A stretch of 64,000 nucleotides of DNA, from contig JARWIR010000001.1 in NCBI GenBank assembly GCA_029959085.1, forward strand, positions 63,364,899-63,428,898, read 5' to 3'. Each line of letters opens with the position of its first letter. Position 1 is the stretch's first letter. Made by a program: the position numbers and the translations under genes. This document shows positions 10,953 to 20,589 of this stretch, piece by piece. The DNA is from Nemophila menziesii (Eukaryota > Streptophyta > Magnoliopsida > Boraginales > Hydrophyllaceae). The notes beneath the pieces are model-generated. The model had not been told where the DNA came from and searched no databases. It saw only the letters and a list, made by a program, of their open reading frames with translations.

Positions 10953-11798
10953 ACCTTTAATTGAGGGTAGGGATTAATTGTCCCCATCCCCATTTTATGT
11001 GATTTACTGCTTTTTAGGTATAAATAAACTTTAGAGATGGAATTGGTGTAGAATATGTATAATGGACTAAAAGCGTACACTTTAGCGAGTTCATGATAGT
11101 ACTTTATGTGTTTATGAACTAGTTATATTATATTCTTTGAATTATGAACATCAAAACACACATTAATTGTAAAGAAAGGATTAGTAAGCAATACAGTAGA
11201 AGAAAGTTTGATCTTAGGTAGAACGTAAGATTTGAGTTTGTTGATAAACCCATTTAATGAATGTTCTTCCAGTTGAAAAATTAACAAAATTTCATAGTTA
11301 GTAAAGTGGTTAAGGTTGTTCTTTGATATGCCTCTTTGTGCCTTTTTAGCTTGCTTCCCATATATTATTGTTATTCTCCGTCTCAGCCCCTTCTAGCCTT
11401 TCTAAAGCATTTTATTAGTCGCATTACAAGACATTCCCCTTAGATTATTGGATTTTTTTTAATATGACCCGGACTCGAATCAAGATGCTTTGACACTCGT
11501 TTTTAGAGCTTGAGTTTGGGGTGGGTTTTTGTGCTATGTATTTGAGCTATGATCACTTGTTATTATTGTAACCCTTTGTCGGGTAAAACAATAAGATTTG
11601 AAAATAAAAAAAGAAATATTGAAAAGAAAAGAAACATGCGAAGCACAGTAGCATGACTTCTCATATAAAAAAGAGTCATAGCTAACTTACAAAAGAAAAA
11701 TATATACATATGGACCGATAAAAGTGAATTTTTAGATAATCATCATGGTTTTTGGTTTGGTTATTGGGGATGCAAATTAAGTGCATCAAAGTTGGGTT

Positions 11799-12470
11799 GA
11801 GTGAGAAAATTTATGAGACTAACTCAAGCTCTAGGGCGATTGGTTGATGGCTAGAGAGGAGAGAGCGAAAAGCTCACTTTACATTATCAAATATATGGTC
11901 ATAACATCCAAACCTTAAAGACCTTATGATTCTTGAATATGTGATTTTGGAGCGATTGAACCAATATAGATTAGTTAGATGGACCATTAGGAGACTATGT
12001 TGGGAGCGGTGAACAATCTATAGCCTCCATATCGAACTAAGAAAAGAACCTCTCCTTCGTGCATTGCGAAACTAATCTAATCTTGAACTTAAATGTATCA
12101 AACTAAGAAAAGAACCTCTCATAATTTTTCTCACTCGATTAATTATGAGTGAGAAAATTTATGAGAGTAATTCAAGCTCTAGGGCGATTGGTTGATGGCT
12201 AGCAAGGAGAGATCCAAAAGCTCACTCTACATTATCCAATATATGGTCATAACGACCCAACCTTAACGACCTTATGATTCTTGACTATGTGATTTTAGAG
12301 CGATTGAACCAATATATATTAGTTAGATGGACCATTAGAGACTATGTTGGGAGCGGTAACAATCTATAGCCTCCAAATCGCACTAAGAAAAGAACATTTC
12401 CTTCGTGCATTGCGAAACTAATCTAACTTGAACTTAAACGTATCGATTGTATATATGTAACCAGTTCTTT
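11799..12470. repeat. 348-bp tandem duplication inside gypsy copy X
   Basis: Unit 1 (11799-12146) and unit 2 (from 12147) both begin GAGTGAGAAAATTTATGAGA and run collinearly through CTCTAGGGCGATTGGTTGATGG, TATGGTCATAAC and TTGGGAGCGG. The junction holds an inverted repeat: CATAATTTTTCTCACTC (from 12120) pairs with GAGTGAGAAAATTTATG (from 12147). Confidence 0.85.
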
Positions 12471-12519
12471 TCTGAATTTCAACAAGATCTTCCGTAATTA
12501 ATCCGAAAAATAATAGAAG

Positions 12520-13004
12520 ATCAGGCTCCAAAGGCACAACCTCCTCAACCCAAAGAAAGTGACACCAAGATCAATGCTACCATAACAACAGTGCAACTCA
12601 TGCACCAACAAATTCAAATGATGGAGCAAAGATTAACGCAAGTCACTACGATCAATCAACAATTACAACAAAACTTACATATGAAACTGGACGATAGCAA
12701 TGTTGGGTTAAAGGATTCAACCATAAAAGAACCAACCAATCTTAGCTTAGATGAAGAAAGTGTTAAGAACCAAGAGGAGAAAGAGGTTGAGAAAAAGTTC
12801 AAGCATGTGGTCAGAAAAGATGAAAAAGAAACTAAGGAAGAAGAGACAACTGCACAAAAGGTACAAGAAGAAGAAAGTAAGGTGGAACCACCACCTACAC
12901 TACCATCATCACCAATCAAGTTGAAATTAATTGAGGTAATAATCCAAGATTGTGATAGTAAGGATGAGGTTGAAATAATTCATGAGGGAACCGTGACGCT
13001 CTGA
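12520..13004 (+). pseudogene. Gag C-terminal remnant, coiled-coil and acidic/basic linker
   Basis: The open part (12591-13001) has a Gln/Met-rich heptad region (IQMMEQRLTQVTTINQQLQQ) typical of a coiled-coil. A charged Glu/Lys segment (EEKEVEKKFKHVV, ETKEEETTAQKVQEEE) follows, then PPPTLPSSP. Gag would form the virus-like particle of the element. I see no zinc knuckle or protease. The frame runs directly into the integrase-like segment, separated only by a CGA-to-TGA stop at 13002-13004 relative to the other copy. Assignment to gag rests on position after the LTR/leader in the homologous element, so it is inferred. Confidence 0.55.
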
Positions 13005-13355
13005 ACTGAAAAAGAATCCAGAACTTTCCATTTTGTGAAAGAAAAACTTGAAAAGTCACGAGAAATCCCAACACACTGAGTTGTGACAAAGGAAACTAAA
13101 AAGAAAGTCCACAATAAAACCATGATGAAAAGAATAAAAAGTGAGTTTGGGGTTGGTGAAGAGGTTGCTTGGAAAGCCCCAAAGAGAGAAATAGACCACG
13201 GGGGATTCAAGAATTTGTGGATGGGTCTGTTTGTAGTTACAAGAGTTGTTTCGCCAAAACGGATTGAAATACAAGCAAAGAAGGGTCACAAACTTCGGAT
13301 AGTAGATGTGCATAGCATAACCCGCTGTTGGAAAGGCTATATAATCAAGAAATGA
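13005..13355 (+). pseudogene. Integrase C-terminal (SH3-like) remnant
   Basis: In frame with the gag remnant. The segment EFGVGEEVAWKAPKR..., LWMGLFVVTRVVSPKRIEI, then a Lys/Gly-rich stretch and LRIVDVHSI matches the usual layout of the gypsy integrase C-terminal end, in which a V-G-x-x-V-x strand is followed by a W-x-G-P-F-x-V motif (here WMGLFVV). Stops lie at 13002 and about 13078. Protease, reverse transcriptase, RNase H and the integrase catalytic core are absent; the gag linker is joined straight to this tail. No chromodomain follows. Confidence 0.6.
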
Positions 13356-13596
13356 TCGAGGTAACACGTCGAACTTTGAAAGACGTTAAACAAAAGTTCT
13401 TTTTGGGAGACATTCCACAGTATTTTATGTTTTTGTGTTTTTATTCTTTTTAGTTAGCTTATGTGTTTTAAAGCACAAATTGCAATAATGAGGAAGATAT
13501 GAGTGTTTTTTATGTGTAGGTATGCAAGGATTCGAGTTTGGGGTGAAAAAATGGAAAATTTTCGGAGTTAAAAAGAGCTGGACAGAAGCTTCTTGC

Positions 13597-13985
13597 GGTA
13601 CACCGATGGTATTCCCGGTGCACTGCACCTATCAGCGTGATAATTTTTACAAAAACTTCGAACTGGCATAACTTTGCACTCGGGTATCAGAATTCACTTT
13701 TTCTCGAGTCTAAATCGCATATTTTTTTCGAGATCTATCCAATGGAGTGGAGATAACCTGAGTTGGAGGTAAAATAAAAAACATATTTTTTCGTGGCATC
13801 CAGAGACTTTGTGCCGTACACCGCACGAGGGTCCGGTGCACCGCAGGTCCAAAAACGTGGCGACAGTTCATAAATAATGTACATTGCCGAGGCCAACTAC
13901 ACAAATCCGTGTCGACAACTCGCGACCACGGTTCGAAACCCTTGAGTCCGGTACACCGCACCTCATCTCCGGTGTACCGCAGCAC
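13597..13985. repeat. Palindrome cluster GCGGTRCACCGC (copy 1)
   Basis: Words at about 13596 (GCGGTACACCG), 13612 (CCCGGTGCACTGCACC), 13812 (GCCGTACACCGCACG), 13832 (CCGGTGCACCGCAGG), 13948 (CCGGTACACCGCACC) and 13968 (CCGGTGTACCGCAGC). The last two pairs have the pattern palindrome, about 10 bp, palindrome. Confidence 0.8.
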
Positions 13986-14647
13986 GCCGCCAGATCCAAG
14001 ATTAAAAGTTTATAAGTAGGAAATCAAGAGAAGGTTAGTTTTAACACAATTTTATCAATCCTTAAGCCTCTCTTTATTCCCCAAACTTCCCCAAACTCCA
14101 TTAAATCTTTAATAAACCTCTACCTCACATCAAAACATCACCAAATAACGATAGATTCGCATCCAAATCCTTCCCAACCTTCCTATAAACAAGAATCAAA
14201 CACTCAAATCATTCTAAAACACCTAGAATTCAAGAATCAAAATACAAATTTTCCGATACCTTTTTCCAAAATTTTCTTAATCCTGTCTCAACCATGCAAG
14301 AGTCCATCATACCCATTAAAAGTTTGTAGTTCTTGCGGTGTGTAACGTATAGGATTACCCCATTAGAGATGGAGGAAAGCAAGGTGTTAGGAGAAAAAAA
14401 AAAGAAATTGGAGAAGGTAAGAACAAGAGATTTCTAGAGTTGTATGATTGATTGGGATGGAGCATAAGAAGATGTAAGGGAAATCGAAATTGGTGATACT
14501 AGAAATTTACATACAAGGAAAGCACTGCACCATATTCTGGGTATTGATCATGCGAGGCAATAGCCTCAAAGAGTATGTTTTCTTTCTTCCCTACCATATT
14601 TCTGTACTTGCAATATTTGTTAAATTTTAATTTTATAGAGTCTTTTC

Positions 14648-14688
14648 GAGTCGTGGGGACACACCTCATTTTTGAGTTGGGGGTGTGG
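14648..14688 (+). promoter_or_regulatory. Internal hairpin plus G-tract module (copy 1)
   Basis: GAGTCGTG-GGGA-CACACCTC (stem damaged in the 3' arm), then TTTTTGAGTTGGGGGTGTGGGGA, then TTGTCTCCC. The layout of hairpin, about 6 bp, AGTTGGGGGT, then TGTCTCCC matches the element's own polypurine tract and 3' LTR start at 16096-16141. Confidence 0.6.
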
Positions 14689-16095
14689 GGATTCGTTGTC
14701 TCCCATCTCCATTTTTATGTGTTTTACTGTTTTTAGGAATAAATTAAAATTTTTGATAGAGGGGATTAGATGTATAGTATGTTTAATACCTTGAAAGCAT
14801 AAGCTTAGTATGTTAATGATAGAAAGTAGTATGTTTATGAGATGTTTTATTTTGTATGCTTTGAGTATTTGCAGGAAACACACATTGATAGTAAAGAAAA
14901 GATTAGTGAGCAATGCGAAAGAAAGTATGTTCGAGCTCAGGAAACCTTGAGTGGTGTGTAGGCAGTGAGACCCGAGCTAGTTGATAAACCCATCTAATGA
15001 ACGTCTAAAGGTAAGCGAATCACGAAATTTCATAGTTTAAAAAGTGATTAATGCGGTTCTTTCATAAGCCCCTTGTTGCCTTTTAGCTTGCTATCCAAAT
15101 TATTATTTTATATCCTTATCATCCCCTTTTAGCCTTTCTAAAGCCTTTTTATTAGCCACATTATAAGCCATATCCCTTTAGAATATAGGTTTTTTCCATA
15201 TGACCCACACTCCAATCGCAATGCATAGACAATTGTTTTAGAGCTTGAGTTTGGGGTGGTGGGTTCACCATTATGGGAATCGTTATTGGGTTGGGATTTT
15301 TGAGCTTATTAATTGTGCTTTGTTCTATATATTGATGATGATTCACAGGTTTATTATATTGTAACCCTTTTCCGGGGTAAGAGTAAATGAAAAAGGCTGA
15401 AAAACATGAAAAAGAAAAAAAATTAAATATGAGAAAAAATAGCATGATAGCTATACATAAGAAAAAGAAAAGTTGATATGAAAAGAATATATATTTGGAC
15501 CGGCAAAGTGAAAATTTTTATGTGAACATATTTAGGCTTTAATTGGGTTATTGGGGATGCTAAATTGTGCATCAAGGAATTCATTGGGTTGAGTGAGAAC
15601 ATTTTATGAGAGTAACTCAAACTCTAGGGCGATTCATTGATGGCTAGTGAGGAGAGGGCCAAAAGCTCACTCTAAATTATCCAAATATACTATCATACCA
15701 TCCCTAAACCAACATTACAACCTTAAAGACCTTATGACTCTTTGTTATGTGATCCAGAAGTAATTGAGCCAATAGAGAGTAGTAAGTGGGCCTTTGGATA
15801 CTAGCGAAGTTCGATTAACAATCTATAGCCTCCTTGGTAAACTGAGTAAAGAACCTCTCATTCTTACATTGTGAAGCTAAGCTAATCTTGAAATCAAGTC
15901 GAGTTGATTGTGGATATAACAAGTGTGCAGGCAATTTAGTTGGTAAATATTATTACATGAAATTTTCTACATATTCTGCTATCTAATATTGAATTCAAGC
16001 TTTGAGTCTATTCTACATATTTTTCTATCTTCTTTCCCATTGTGATTAATTGACTTAGGTGTGTATTTAGAGACTTCCCTTTGTGTTTATCTTTA

Positions 16096-16131
16096 TTGTA
16101 TCGGGACGATACAACTTTAAGTTGGGGGTCT
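16096..16131 (+). promoter_or_regulatory. Terminal hairpin and polypurine tract before the 3' LTR
   Basis: TTGTATC-GGGAC-GATACAA forms a perfect 7-bp stem, followed by AAGTTGGGGGTCT and the LTR start TGATGTCTCC. A G-rich tract directly before an LTR is the usual plus-strand primer of LTR retrotransposons. The same arrangement occurs at 55247-55282. Confidence 0.75.
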
Positions 16132-16712
16132 TGATGTCTCCCAATTTGTGATGATTTAATCTAGGTTGGAGACATCATTTTAGGTATATTTAGGAAGTCA
16201 ATGCTCGATTTTTATTTTTATTTTTATATTTTATTTATTTCTTGTCTTGATTTGATGATTTATTATTTTAGAGCATATTTGGTTTAATTGTTTGATAATT
16301 GTAAAGCTTTAAAGATATATGGTAATTAATTAGATGCCAAATCAATTCCAAGAGAAAGAAAGAAGATAATGATGGAAATTGGAGATAAAGGAAGTAAAAG
16401 ATAAAATAGGAAAAGATAAAGTTGCCAAGTAAATATGAATTTTAGCATCTACGCCCACTAAAGTGATCATAACTTAAGATTGACTGGGAATTTGGAAGAA
16501 TGGTCTGAAGAAAAAGTGTAGAGCTTTCAGAAAAGGTCAGTTTCGATTTTAAGATTGCGTCAATGAAAGAAATATTGAAGAAGTTACGGCCAAAACAAGT
16601 TAGCAACTATTTATTACCTTTTCCATATTTTAGGGCTACGAATTTGATTTGAAAAAGAGCCCTACTACTTGCCCTCTACTCTAAGAATCCAAATTAGGGC
16701 TTCCTATACACC

Positions 16713-16720
16713 TATAAATA
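16713..16720 (+). promoter_or_regulatory. TATA box of LTR promoter
   Basis: CCTATAAATACA, conserved at the same place in all four LTRs of this family and followed about 25-30 bp later by the conserved ATTGTAAACATGTC(C/T)TTGCTCA, which probably surrounds the transcription start. Confidence 0.65.
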
Positions 16721-17579
16721 CAACCTTTAACTATTGTAAACATGTCCTTGCTCAGTTATAAACCTTAAGTATCATAGAAGTCATTCAAGAGAAGCAACAA
16801 GACCTGTAGAGAGGAAGACAAGAAGTTGGGAATTAGAAAACTCCTCTTCTCCATCATCTCCCTCTATCATTAGGGTAATTTGTATCAGATTCTTTAGCTT
16901 ATCTCTGTTTCTAATTACTTTTATCTGTAGTTTATTTCTATGTCTTTAGATATGAACTAATTTTCCCATAGCTTGGGTTTGCATATCTATAACCTTTGAT
17001 TTCTAATTCTTTATTTGCTTTTATGTTATTTGGGGAAACCTTTTTAAATTGATTCTAACTTCTTAACCATATATCTGTTTTATGTGATTTGATTTATTGA
17101 CCGTAGTTCTTGCTAGTGCACGAGGTGTAGACTACCCCATTAATAGTAATTAGATGGTCGACCGGAAGGGGTGTCTAATTATTGAAACACCACATAAGCG
17201 TCTAGTGTGCGGTAGTGATCCAGAAGGGCTTCCCTAACTAGATAGTCATTGGGGTTTGATATAATCACTGATCATTATTGCAGGCCAGTCTAATCTAAGA
17301 ACCTAGTGGCATAGGAGCACCTTAGTTACGTCCCCTGGTAATTGTGAGGTCGCCACCTAAGTTCACACGGAAGGGGGTTAGGAGGAATTTAGAATCCTGG
17401 CGATTTATCTAAGAGCTTTAATCATCCTTATAACTAGAATATTGATTAAATTGATAAGTACATACTAGCAAACCTCATCTATATTTCTCATCTCCATTCG
17501 ATTAGTATTTATTTATTTGCATTATTATCTTCTAAATCTAAAAACCAAATAAATATTATTACTTTTATTGTTTTTTATT

Positions 17580-17636
17580 AAACAAATAATTTTGTAAGCC
17601 CGGGAACCCTCGTTATAAAAAAAAAACAAATAATTT
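17580..17636 (+). mobile_element. 31-bp A-tailed micro-insertion with 13-bp TSD
   Basis: AAACAAATAATTT at 17580-17592 is repeated exactly at 17624-17636. Between them are 31 bp: TGTAAGCCCGGGAACCCTCG, then TTAT and an A-run. The other LTR copies lack the insert. This is the footprint of target-primed reverse transcription of a drastically 5'-truncated RNA. Confidence 0.75.
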
Positions 17637-17823
17637 CTCCTTAACGTATTTATATACATAAGTAGATCTAACAGATCGAATCCTTGCCAACAAACTTTTA
17701 CTTACTAACTAAACTTGGAAACGATTTGTAATACTTGCAGTGAATTTCTTGTGGTAGTCAAGGGTGTGTCCTTTATTATTATATTTATTTATCTGTTTAT
17801 GTATCACACCTTTTCCCCCACCA

Positions 17824-18434
17824 GTTACTAGTTCCCATCAAAAGAAAACCTTCACTAGGAGTCTTAGGCTTTTAATCGTTCTGATTGCCTACCCTAAATC
17901 TTTGGTCTCTATTCTCATTTATTTTGCTAACTAAAAAGTTTTCGGTGTAGATATAGCCTCCCAATAACCATCTGGGTTGTTTCTTTGCACAAATTCTTCC
18001 CTATTTTCGCTAGGTCCTTCAGTCTTCCCAACCTTATCCCTATTCCAATTATACTTGGTAGCGATTCTGGTAAGTTCTCCCTAAATTGAATACCATAAAT
18101 GGGATTCATATCTACATTCTATGTAGATATCCTCATTTCATTAACATCAACGCTGATGATCCTGACATTCTTAACATCACACTTGTCATATCTTTGTATG
18201 ATGGAAGACAAACCATATAGCTCCTTTCTCCTGTAAAAGGTAAATGCCAAAAAGAAGGGGTTGTTTGTTATTAACTTTAACCGTAAAACGCACAATCTTA
18301 ACGTCTTTGATGGTGACTTTCGAAAAATCAATCATTTCTATCTTCAGGAAACATATTTCAAGCGTCATGATGGAATAAATATTGTTTGAATAAAAGCTAA
18401 ACTTTTTGTCCAAATCATTTATAGGCTTTTTTTT
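17824..18434. other. Unassigned interval between the LTR and the MULE-like element
   Basis: Non-repetitive within this window. Minus-strand frames at 18413-17927 read fairly protein-like (for example FGIYLLQEKGAIWFVFHH, then NPIYGIQFRENLPESLPSII) across two frame changes, so a decayed coding remnant on the minus strand is possible. I recognise no family and cannot call a gene. Confidence 0.3.
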
Positions 18435-18662
18435 GAGGAAAATACTTATTGAGGCCTACTTTTTGGCTACTTTATAAATAAAAGCCAAACCAGGAAAAAA
18501 AACTTTATAAGGCCAAATTCCAATTGTCTAGTTAGGTTTTTGACATTTTTACCCTTTGTACAGTTTGTCGGTGGTACAGACCTATAGGTACAGACACGTG
18601 GCGTTTTTTTTTCTTTTTCTGATTAACTCGTTACTGATTGTTAAGTTTTTTGGTTTTTTAAT

Positions 18663-18740
18663 ATATGGGTTGTACCCACGAAGACTACTTTCAAACATTT
18701 TTGGGTTTTTTATATACGGGCTGTACCCACGAAGACTATT
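18663..18740. repeat. Direct repeat, TGTACCCACGAAGACTA unit
   Basis: TATATGGGTTGTACCCACGA (about 18662) and TATACGGGCTGTACCCACGA (about 18712) are followed by AGACTAnTTTCA in both. Weaker TGTACCC copies lie near 18898 and 19006. Confidence 0.8.
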
Positions 18741-19040
18741 TTCACACAATTAAAAAAGAAATAACCGTTCTAGGTATAGCCCCATGGCTTTACAGGTTAC
18801 TATGTTTTTCAGTAGTCTTTCTTTATTATTAAGAAAAAATACACAAAAGAGGGTTGGCCCCATAATGAACAAACAGAATCATTTAACAAATATGGGCTGT
18901 ACCCTTCTAGACAACCATTTTACAAATGTAATAAACATAACTGGGCCTGGCCCAAGAACAATTTACATTTGAATCTGTCAAAAAACCCAAATAGCCATAT
19001 AAGGGATGTACCCATTTTAAAAAACAAAAAAAACCTTACA

Positions 19041-19184
19041 CGGGCCAGCCCCATCACAACCAAACTCTACCCTGGGCTGGCCCCATCAGCAAGTTCACAC
19101 CCTTAATGGGCTGGCCCCATTACACAAAAACCAATGGGCTGGCCCCATCAGCACATTTACCCCTTCAGGGGCTGGACCCATTTA
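19041..19184. repeat. Five GGGCTGGCCCCATCA repeats
   Basis: Copies at about 19042 (GGGCCAGCCCCATCA), 19074, 19108, 19136 and 19169 (GGGGCTGGACCCAT). Spacing is about 28-34 bp. Subterminal short repeats of this kind often serve as transposase binding sites in plant DNA transposons; that role is inferred. Confidence 0.8.
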
Positions 19185-20420
19185 CACACGAGGACTGAAC
19201 GAAAAAAAATCGATATGTAACACAAGAACTCGATGGATCTGTAACACAGGATTCGTTTTGGATCTGGACCCACGAGAACTGCTGCAAACGGTGGTGATGG
19301 TGGTGCGACAAACGGTGGATTTGCTGGGCCAGTTCGGTAGTGGTGGTGGTGCTTCTAATCTTCTGCAGCAGCAGGCTTGATGTTCCAATTTTCTTCACGA
19401 ACGGAGGTTTACGAACGGAGATTTGATGCACGGATCTGATGCAGCTCCACGGTGGAGGGTTTACTGGTGGTGGTGGCGAGGGTTTATTGGGTTCGGCAGC
19501 CTTCTTCTGCAGTAGTGAACGGGATGATGGATCTGCAGAGGTGCTCGATGGGGTGGTGGTGGATCTTCACGGCGGTGGTGCTCGATGGGGGTTGGTGGTG
19601 GTGTTTCTGTGTTAAGAGGGGTGGCGAGGGCTTCGTTTTTGGAATGAAGCTTCGTTTTCTGTAGATAAGCGATGGTTTCGTGATGGGACAGCGACGGTGG
19701 AGTGCTGCGGCGACAGTGACGGTGGGGTTGAGATGCTCGGTGGTGGTTCCATGGCGTGCTCGCGGTGGTGGTTGTGGGAAATATTCACGGCGGTGGTGTT
19801 TGGGAGGGCAATGATGATCTTTGTGGTTGTTTTACACAGAGAGGTAGCAGAGGTGGAGGGCGGTGGGGAGTTTTTGCTGGTGAGTTACAGAGAGAGAATG
19901 GAGGGGGTAGAGAGAGAATGGAGAATGGGTTTGGTGGATTCGTTTCTTAATAGGGATGGATTTTTGGTTTTGTGTTTTTTCTATGTTAGTCAAAAGGTGA
20001 GAGGGGCTTTTTGTCTTTTTAATCCCATGTAACCAGCTAGTTACAACTAGTTAGAACTAGGCTTTAATTTATAAAGCCAAATGGCCACAGGCCTTACAAA
20101 ATAAATAGCCCCTTTTTTTTTCATTAAAGTAAAATGATATATAATAAGAAAAGGAGAATAACTTTAGGTTATATGATTTCTTTGACGGCCATAAAGTATC
20201 AACAACGCGTGAAAGAGTAGGCAAATTCTTTTTGGGATGTAAGTTTGGTTTGTTGCAACGGTTGGAAAATATCTAAATTTGGGTGATAAGAATAGTAGGG
20301 CTGAAGGTGGACCACGAAAGATATACGAAATCCGAAAAAGAAGTTGGAACTCTTTAATAATCCCACACGTAGCACGAACATTTATCTCGTTTTGGCACAT
20401 GCACGTAATACAGTAGCTCC

Positions 20421-20466
20421 AACCTCTACCTTCTTTCGACCAAAAAAAAAAAAACCTCTACCTTCT
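20421..20466 (+). mobile_element. 18-bp A-tailed micro-insertion with 14-bp TSD
   Basis: AACCTCTACCTTCT occurs at 20421-20434 and exactly again at 20453-20466. Between them is TTCGACC plus an A-run of 11. This looks like a target-primed reverse transcription event that copied little more than the poly(A) tail. It lies 4 bp from the 3' TSD of LINE-2. Confidence 0.75.
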
Positions 20467-20470
20467 AGAT

Positions 20471-20483
20471 TTCTTACTTATCC
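20471..20483. repeat. LINE-2 target-site duplication, 3' side
   Basis: TTCTTACTTATCC next to the T-run 20484-20494. Its partner TTCTTACTTGTCC is at 31572-31584 (12 of 13 identical). Confidence 0.85.
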
Positions 20484-20589
20484 TTTTTTTTTTTCAAATA
20501 AAACTTTCATTACATAAAATAGCATTTAGCTAATATCCGAGGGGTATCGCTTTTTTATACAAAATTTCTGCTAATCTACGGGGATATTA

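Larger units (their letters stand above)
9690..12470 (+). mobile_element. Gypsy internal fragment (copy X): region downstream of integrase
   Basis: Collinear with 13490-15950 and 52590-55130. It has the same entry motif (GAGTTT(G/C)GGGTGAAAAA near 9750), palindrome cluster, CCTCCTTATTCTTCCCC-type segment, hairpin (10933-10952), TTGAGTTTGGGGTGG segment (about 11510) and CTCTAGGGCGATTGGTTGATGGCTAG segment. It has no LTR of its own. At about 12458-12471 it joins directly to the gag remnant of the next copy (TAACCAGTTCTTTTCTGAA), so a deletion or recombination removed the intervening 3' LTR, 5' LTR and leader. Confidence 0.75.
12471..17823 (+). mobile_element. Non-autonomous Ty3/gypsy element, 5' truncated, with complete 3' LTR
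   Basis: Order: gag coiled-coil remnant, integrase C-terminal remnant, long non-coding region with palindromes, hairpin and G-tract, terminal hairpin, polypurine tract, 3' LTR. It is collinear with the two-LTR element at 49649-56863. The 5' LTR, primer site and leader are missing; the left side is fused to copy X at 12471. I place it in the Athila/Tat side of Ty3/gypsy because the homologous element has an Asp-tRNA-like primer site and a very long 3' non-coding region. Confidence 0.8.
16132..17823 (+). repeat. 3' LTR of gypsy element (copy 1), 1692 bp
   Basis: Begins TGATGTCTCC directly after the polypurine tract and ends CCCCCACCA. Four collinear copies occur in the window (here, 49649, 55283 and 60191). 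The first 46 bp form an inverted repeat (TGATGTCTCC...GGAGACATCA). It contains a TATA box at 16713 and the conserved block at about 17140-17410 (ATGGTCGACCGG, GTGTGCGGTAGTGATCC, GAAGGGGGTTAGGAGGAA). It is longer than its relatives partly because of a 31-bp insertion plus duplication at 17580-17636. Confidence 0.88.
18435..20112. mobile_element. Non-autonomous DNA transposon, MULE-like, 1678 bp
   Basis: The left end (GAGGAAAATACTTATTGAGG, then CCTACTTTTTGGCTACTTTATAAATAAAAGCC in two parts) and the reverse complement of the right end (GGGGCTATTTATTTTGTAAG, then GCCTGTGGCCATTTGGCTTTA, then TAAATTAAAGCC) align over about 52 bp. The flanks are T8 (18427-18434) and T9 (20113-20121), compatible with an 8-9 bp target duplication. 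Inside are subterminal GGGCTGGCCCCAT repeats and a GGTGG-rich interior (19260-19900) that opens several frames but shows no domain. Long degenerate TIRs with a 9-bp TSD are typical of MULEs; captured gene fragments are possible but not shown. Confidence 0.5.

Noticed and set aside
19452..20032. Gly/Val/Trp-rich overlapping frames of 60-110 codons
   Set aside because: All derive from GGTGG-rich sequence in the MULE-like element; no domain and several overlapping frames open equally.
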